From contig NZ_QKNS01000007.1 of the NCBI RefSeq assembly GCF_003231285.1, forward strand, positions 1 to 64,000: a DNA stretch of 64,000 nt. The letters are read 5' to 3'. This document shows positions 61,328 through 64,000 of this stretch, piece by piece (within the stretch, counting starts at the first letter, position 1; every line of letters starts with the position of its first letter). Under the pieces are notes generated by a model. The model saw only the letters and a list, made by a program, of their open reading frames with translations, made no database searches and was not told where the DNA came from. The stretch is from Hymenobacter sediminis. Lineage in GTDB: Bacteria; Bacteroidota; Bacteroidia; Cytophagales; Hymenobacteraceae. A program made the translations under genes and the position numbers.

Positions 61328-61612
61328 AGGATGGAGAGTTGATAAGAGAAAAGAAAACCGGTAGTGCCTGTCAGTAAATGGGGCAAGAATTCCGGTTCAA
61401 AACGTGATAGGGCAGCTGATTGCATGCTCACCTAAGAGCTGACTGACGGAGAGCAACTCCAGCTTGATGCGGCCAATATTGATAATTAAAATGTTCGTTT
61501 CATAGCAAAACGAAAAATAAATAGTTTCATTTGCTCAATAACTGCTCTTACCAGCCCCAGGTATTCCCCTGTTGGCTGGACTTTCTGCCTTCACCTTCTA
61601 GCGCCCACTCCA
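61328..61612. promoter_or_regulatory. Divergent control region, manA / GH76-like gene
   Basis: The 285-nt spacer serves both divergent genes. TTCGTTT (61494-61500) and AAACGAA (61508-61514) form an inverted repeat with a 7-nt spacer; with the flanks (AATGTTCG) it resembles GlpR/DeoR-type operators. The surrounding 61480-61535 is AT-rich. No clear -33/-7 pair was assigned. Confidence 0.5.
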
Positions 61613-63073
61613 ATGAAGTACTTCTCTACCCCCCTTTTTACTACAGCGCGCCTAGCGCTGCTAGCCGCCAGTTGTCTGCTTACAGCCGCAACGGCTTTTG
61701 GCCAGAACAAATACCAGGTTGCCGGTGAGGCGATTTTGGATAAGCTGAACACCAAGTTTTACAACGCCAGCAACAATCTATATGTAGAGCGGATTGACGG
61801 CAACGAAAAGGTCATCGTGGAGCGCGGAGGTGCGAGTTACGTCTGGCCGGCATCCCACATGCTTCGGGCCTTGCGCTACGGGGCGCTAGCAAACCCGGCC
61901 AAGTACACGGAGCGGCTTAAGTCCTACGCCTATGCTCTCGACAAATACCTGCAGAACGGTAAGTATGCCTCCGACATAGTGCCCGGTGCTGACCCGCTGT
62001 ATGACGATAACGCCATTGTGGGGCTGGCACTCATGGATGCCTATCAACAGGTTTTGCCCAATGAAACGGACCTGTATACTCGCTCCCTCATTGGGCTTAA
62101 CTACTGCCTGAAAGCGCGCGACGCCAACTGGGGAGTGCCGCAAAAGGAAAGTGAGCTGGGCTGGGGCAAGTTTTACTCCCAGGCTACCATTCTGCCGGCA
62201 CTTCACTGCGCCCTGATTGCCAAAAACAGCTCCGACCCTCAGTACCTGGACATTGCCAAGCGCTACTACGACAAGATTAATGATGTAAACTGGAAGCTGC
62301 GTGACGGGACAACTAACCTGCTCAACCAGTACTCTTTCTACGAGAACAACCGGTGGAGCCTGACGGGGCACGGCGAAAACGGGGCCGGCTACCGAGCATA
62401 TCAGACTACGCCCAATATTCAGCTAGCCCTCAAGCTCTATCAGCTTACTGGCGACAGCCGCTACCTCGACGATGCCAAGGTAATGGCCGACGCCTGCCTG
62501 AAGCAGTGGTACACGCCCGGTAAGGGAGTAAGCGAAATATCCTTCTGGGGGGGCAGCGACATAGTTGAGATGTTAGTCGATTTCTACGAAGTAGACCGCA
62601 ACGTTAAGTGGCTCAACGCCGCGCGCAACATTGTAGATTACCTCATTGATTACAACCGCGACCAGCTAGGCTACTACCCCAGCTCCTATAATGACTCCGA
62701 CGGAACCTGGAACCAGGACCGCCGCTACCTGTTCCCGGCCTCGGTAAACATGATGGGCCAAGCCTGCGCCGCCGCCGCCATCCTACGGGTTGCCCAAGTA
62801 ACGAATACGCCGCTTGCTACTACGAGCCCCGTTACCGCAAAATCAACTGATTTCATGGTTTTCCCGAACCCTGTTGTGAACCGCTTGAGCCTGAAAGCCA
62901 ACCGTAAACTTGCAGGCGGCAATGTTAGAGTTTGTAATTCCCTGGGGCAAGTCGTAATTGCCGACCATACATATGCCGATTCGCTTGATGTTTCGGCCTT
63001 GACTCCTGGCGTTTATATCGTTTCTTGGTCCAGCGGCGTGCACCGCCTATCACAACGCTTTGTAAAGAAATAA
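61613..63073 (+). CDS. GH76-like mannanase with T9SS sorting tail
   Basis: This 486-residue protein has a signal peptide (about 1-30, ending AFGQ), an (alpha/alpha)6 helical domain (about 32-400) and a type A T9SS sorting domain (about 410-486; FMVFPNPVVNRLSLKANRKL to TPGVYIVSW, closing QRFVKK). An Asp pair in LYDDNAIVG (Asp131-Asp132) stands where GH76 enzymes hold their catalytic pair, and FWGGSDIVEML with YPSSYNDSDGTWNQDRRY line the presumed cleft. A distant GH76 or a related alpha-toroid hydrolase fits best. It would be carried by the type IX system to the cell surface for first attack on mannan. It is divergent from manA. Confidence 0.75.
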   Translation: MKYFSTPLFTTARLALLAASCLLTAATAFGQNKYQVAGEAILDKLNTKFYNASNNLYVERIDGNEKVIVERGGASYVWPASHMLRALRYGALANPAKYTERLKSYAYALDKYLQNGKYASDIVPGADPLYDDNAIVGLALMDAYQQVLPNETDLYTRSLIGLNYCLKARDANWGVPQKESELGWGKFYSQATILPALHCALIAKNSSDPQYLDIAKRYYDKINDVNWKLRDGTTNLLNQYSFYENNRWSLTGHGENGAGYRAYQTTPNIQLALKLYQLTGDSRYLDDAKVMADACLKQWYTPGKGVSEISFWGGSDIVEMLVDFYEVDRNVKWLNAARNIVDYLIDYNRDQLGYYPSSYNDSDGTWNQDRRYLFPASVNMMGQACAAAAILRVAQVTNTPLATTSPVTAKSTDFMVFPNPVVNRLSLKANRKLAGGNVRVCNSLGQVVIADHTYADSLDVSALTPGVYIVSWSSGVHRLSQRFVKK

Positions 63074-63216
63074 AGTAGTCAGCCACGCCCGTTTTCCCTG
63101 GAATGACTTGATTGCAACGCAGGAAAACGAATGTGTCGGTAGTGCGCTTAACCGAACCAACTTGATGGCAGCTTCGCTAAGCTAGCCCCCTCCTACCCCA
63201 CCTGTACTCCTAACTA

Positions 63217-64000
63217 ATGAGTAAACCCAAAAGCTATTTGGCCGTGCTACTGGCCTGGTGTGCCTGCGGCTGCACCAGGACTACCCCACCGGTGAACACC
63301 AACCAAACGGCAAGCCACCAGTCCTCAAATGGCTACTTGCAGTACGCCAACCCGTTTATGGGCACGGCCCCGCTCAATGACCCGAAAACTATTGGTTATG
63401 CTCCCCCCGAAGGGTGGCGCGGCGTTTGGGCCGGGTTAGTGTTTCCAGGAAGCTCACTGCCCAATGCGATGGTGCAGCTCAGCCCCATAACGGAGTTTCA
63501 CACCGGGGCTGGCTACGACTACGAAGACTCGGTTATTTACGGCTTTGCCCACACCAATAAAGGGCACTGGAACCTGTGCCACTTACCAGTTTTGCCGGTT
63601 TCGGGAACGGCACCCGCCGCTAGGGGCTACTCGTCTCGCTTTAGCAAGACCACTGAAAAGGCCTCGCCTGGTTTTTACGGTGTTACCCTGCAGGATTACG
63701 GGGTACAGGTTGAGCTCACCTCTACCTTGCGCAGCGGGTTCCACCGCTACCGCTACACTGAGCCTGCCAACCGTCGTATCGTGTTCAAGATGGGGCAGTC
63801 CAATGAGCGGGTAACGAACTGGAAGATAGAAAAAGCCGGTACGGCTGCCGTGCAAGGCTTTCAGGAAACCGGCGGCCAGACGGTGTACTTCTACGGAGAG
63901 CTAAGCGAGAACCTGCAGGACCTGGAAGTGCAAGGCCAAGGCACCAAGGATGGGCTGGCCGTGCTGCGCCTGCCCGATGGTGGCAACAAGCCAGTGGAGC
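63217..64000 (+). CDS. GH92-family alpha-mannosidase, N-terminal part (cut by window edge)
   Basis: The ATG at 63217 opens a frame that runs off the right edge, giving 261 residues. A lipoprotein signal with CGC near residue 19 is followed by the GH92 N-terminal beta domain: NPFMGTAP, LVFPGSSLPNAMVQLSP, YDYEDSVIYGFAHTNKGH and SSRFSKTTEKASPGFYGV. The catalytic domain lies beyond the window. It differs from the GH92 at 46898 (different insert and lipoprotein anchor), so it is not a recent copy. It should trim mannan side chains together with the preceding T9SS enzyme, 143 nt upstream. Confidence 0.88.
   Translation, partial: MSKPKSYLAVLLAWCACGCTRTTPPVNTNQTASHQSSNGYLQYANPFMGTAPLNDPKTIGYAPPEGWRGVWAGLVFPGSSLPNAMVQLSPITEFHTGAGYDYEDSVIYGFAHTNKGHWNLCHLPVLPVSGTAPAARGYSSRFSKTTEKASPGFYGVTLQDYGVQVELTSTLRSGFHRYRYTEPANRRIVFKMGQSNERVTNWKIEKAGTAAVQGFQETGGQTVYFYGELSENLQDLEVQGQGTKDGLAVLRLPDGGNKPVE

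Overview
The window reads as chromosomal DNA of a GC-rich member of the Bacteroidota, most like Hymenobacter or a close relative (family Hymenobacteraceae). The evidence is a SusC/SusD pair, two proteins with type IX secretion C-terminal sorting domains, TonB receptors, LytS/LytTR signalling, Bacteroidota-type promoters (TTTG, 19-21 nt, TAnnTTTG), weak use of Shine-Dalgarno sites, and an MSEP-CTERM/exosortase pair. No rRNA, tRNA, CRISPR array or intact insertion sequence was recognised.

Layout. 1-9300: alpha/beta hydrolase, a membrane protein with a LytS-type kinase and LytTR regulator, a small lipoprotein, a secreted subtilase and an ABC-F ATPase. 9300-15300: a decayed, gene-poor stretch, small unknown proteins, NadR (NAD salvage) and a TonB receptor separated by a long palindromic repeat. 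15300-18750: exosortase plus its MSEP-CTERM partner behind a near-consensus promoter. 18800-36100: mainly housekeeping and single genes (aconitase, thioredoxin-fold lipoprotein, FUSC exporter, GNAT, metallo-beta-lactamase fold, P450, polyprenyl synthase, FolK, beta-barrel) with palindromic repeats and strong hairpin terminators. 36100-39100: a phage-like orphan gene, a BLUF blue-light sensor and two tandem paralogues of a SpoIIAA-like family. 39600-46700: a + strand run of SMI1-like, DUF1963 and broken DUF4303 immunity-type genes, a TPM-domain protein and lipoproteins.

46900-64000 is a coherent alpha-mannan utilisation locus. On the minus strand lie SusC, SusD, SusE-like, a GH76 endo-mannanase and a GH92 mannosidase. 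Upstream, also minus, lies manA (mannose-6-phosphate isomerase), a DeoR-type regulator and a sugar MFS transporter. Divergent from manA on the plus strand lie a second GH76-like enzyme carrying a T9SS tail and a second GH92 cut by the window edge. Together they would bind and import mannan fragments, trim them to mannose, carry mannose across the inner membrane and turn mannose-6-phosphate into fructose-6-phosphate. Tandem operator-like repeats lie in the long susC leader and an inverted repeat lies in the divergent manA/GH76 spacer.

Points most worth follow-up are the BLUF/SpoIIAA-like neighbourhood, the MSEP-CTERM/exosortase dyad, the mannan locus with its operators and two-domain ManA, two families of long palindromes, a 25-nt AT-rich motif shared by two distant upstream regions, and the immunity-type gene cluster without visible toxins. 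All identities come from reading motifs; no database search was run.
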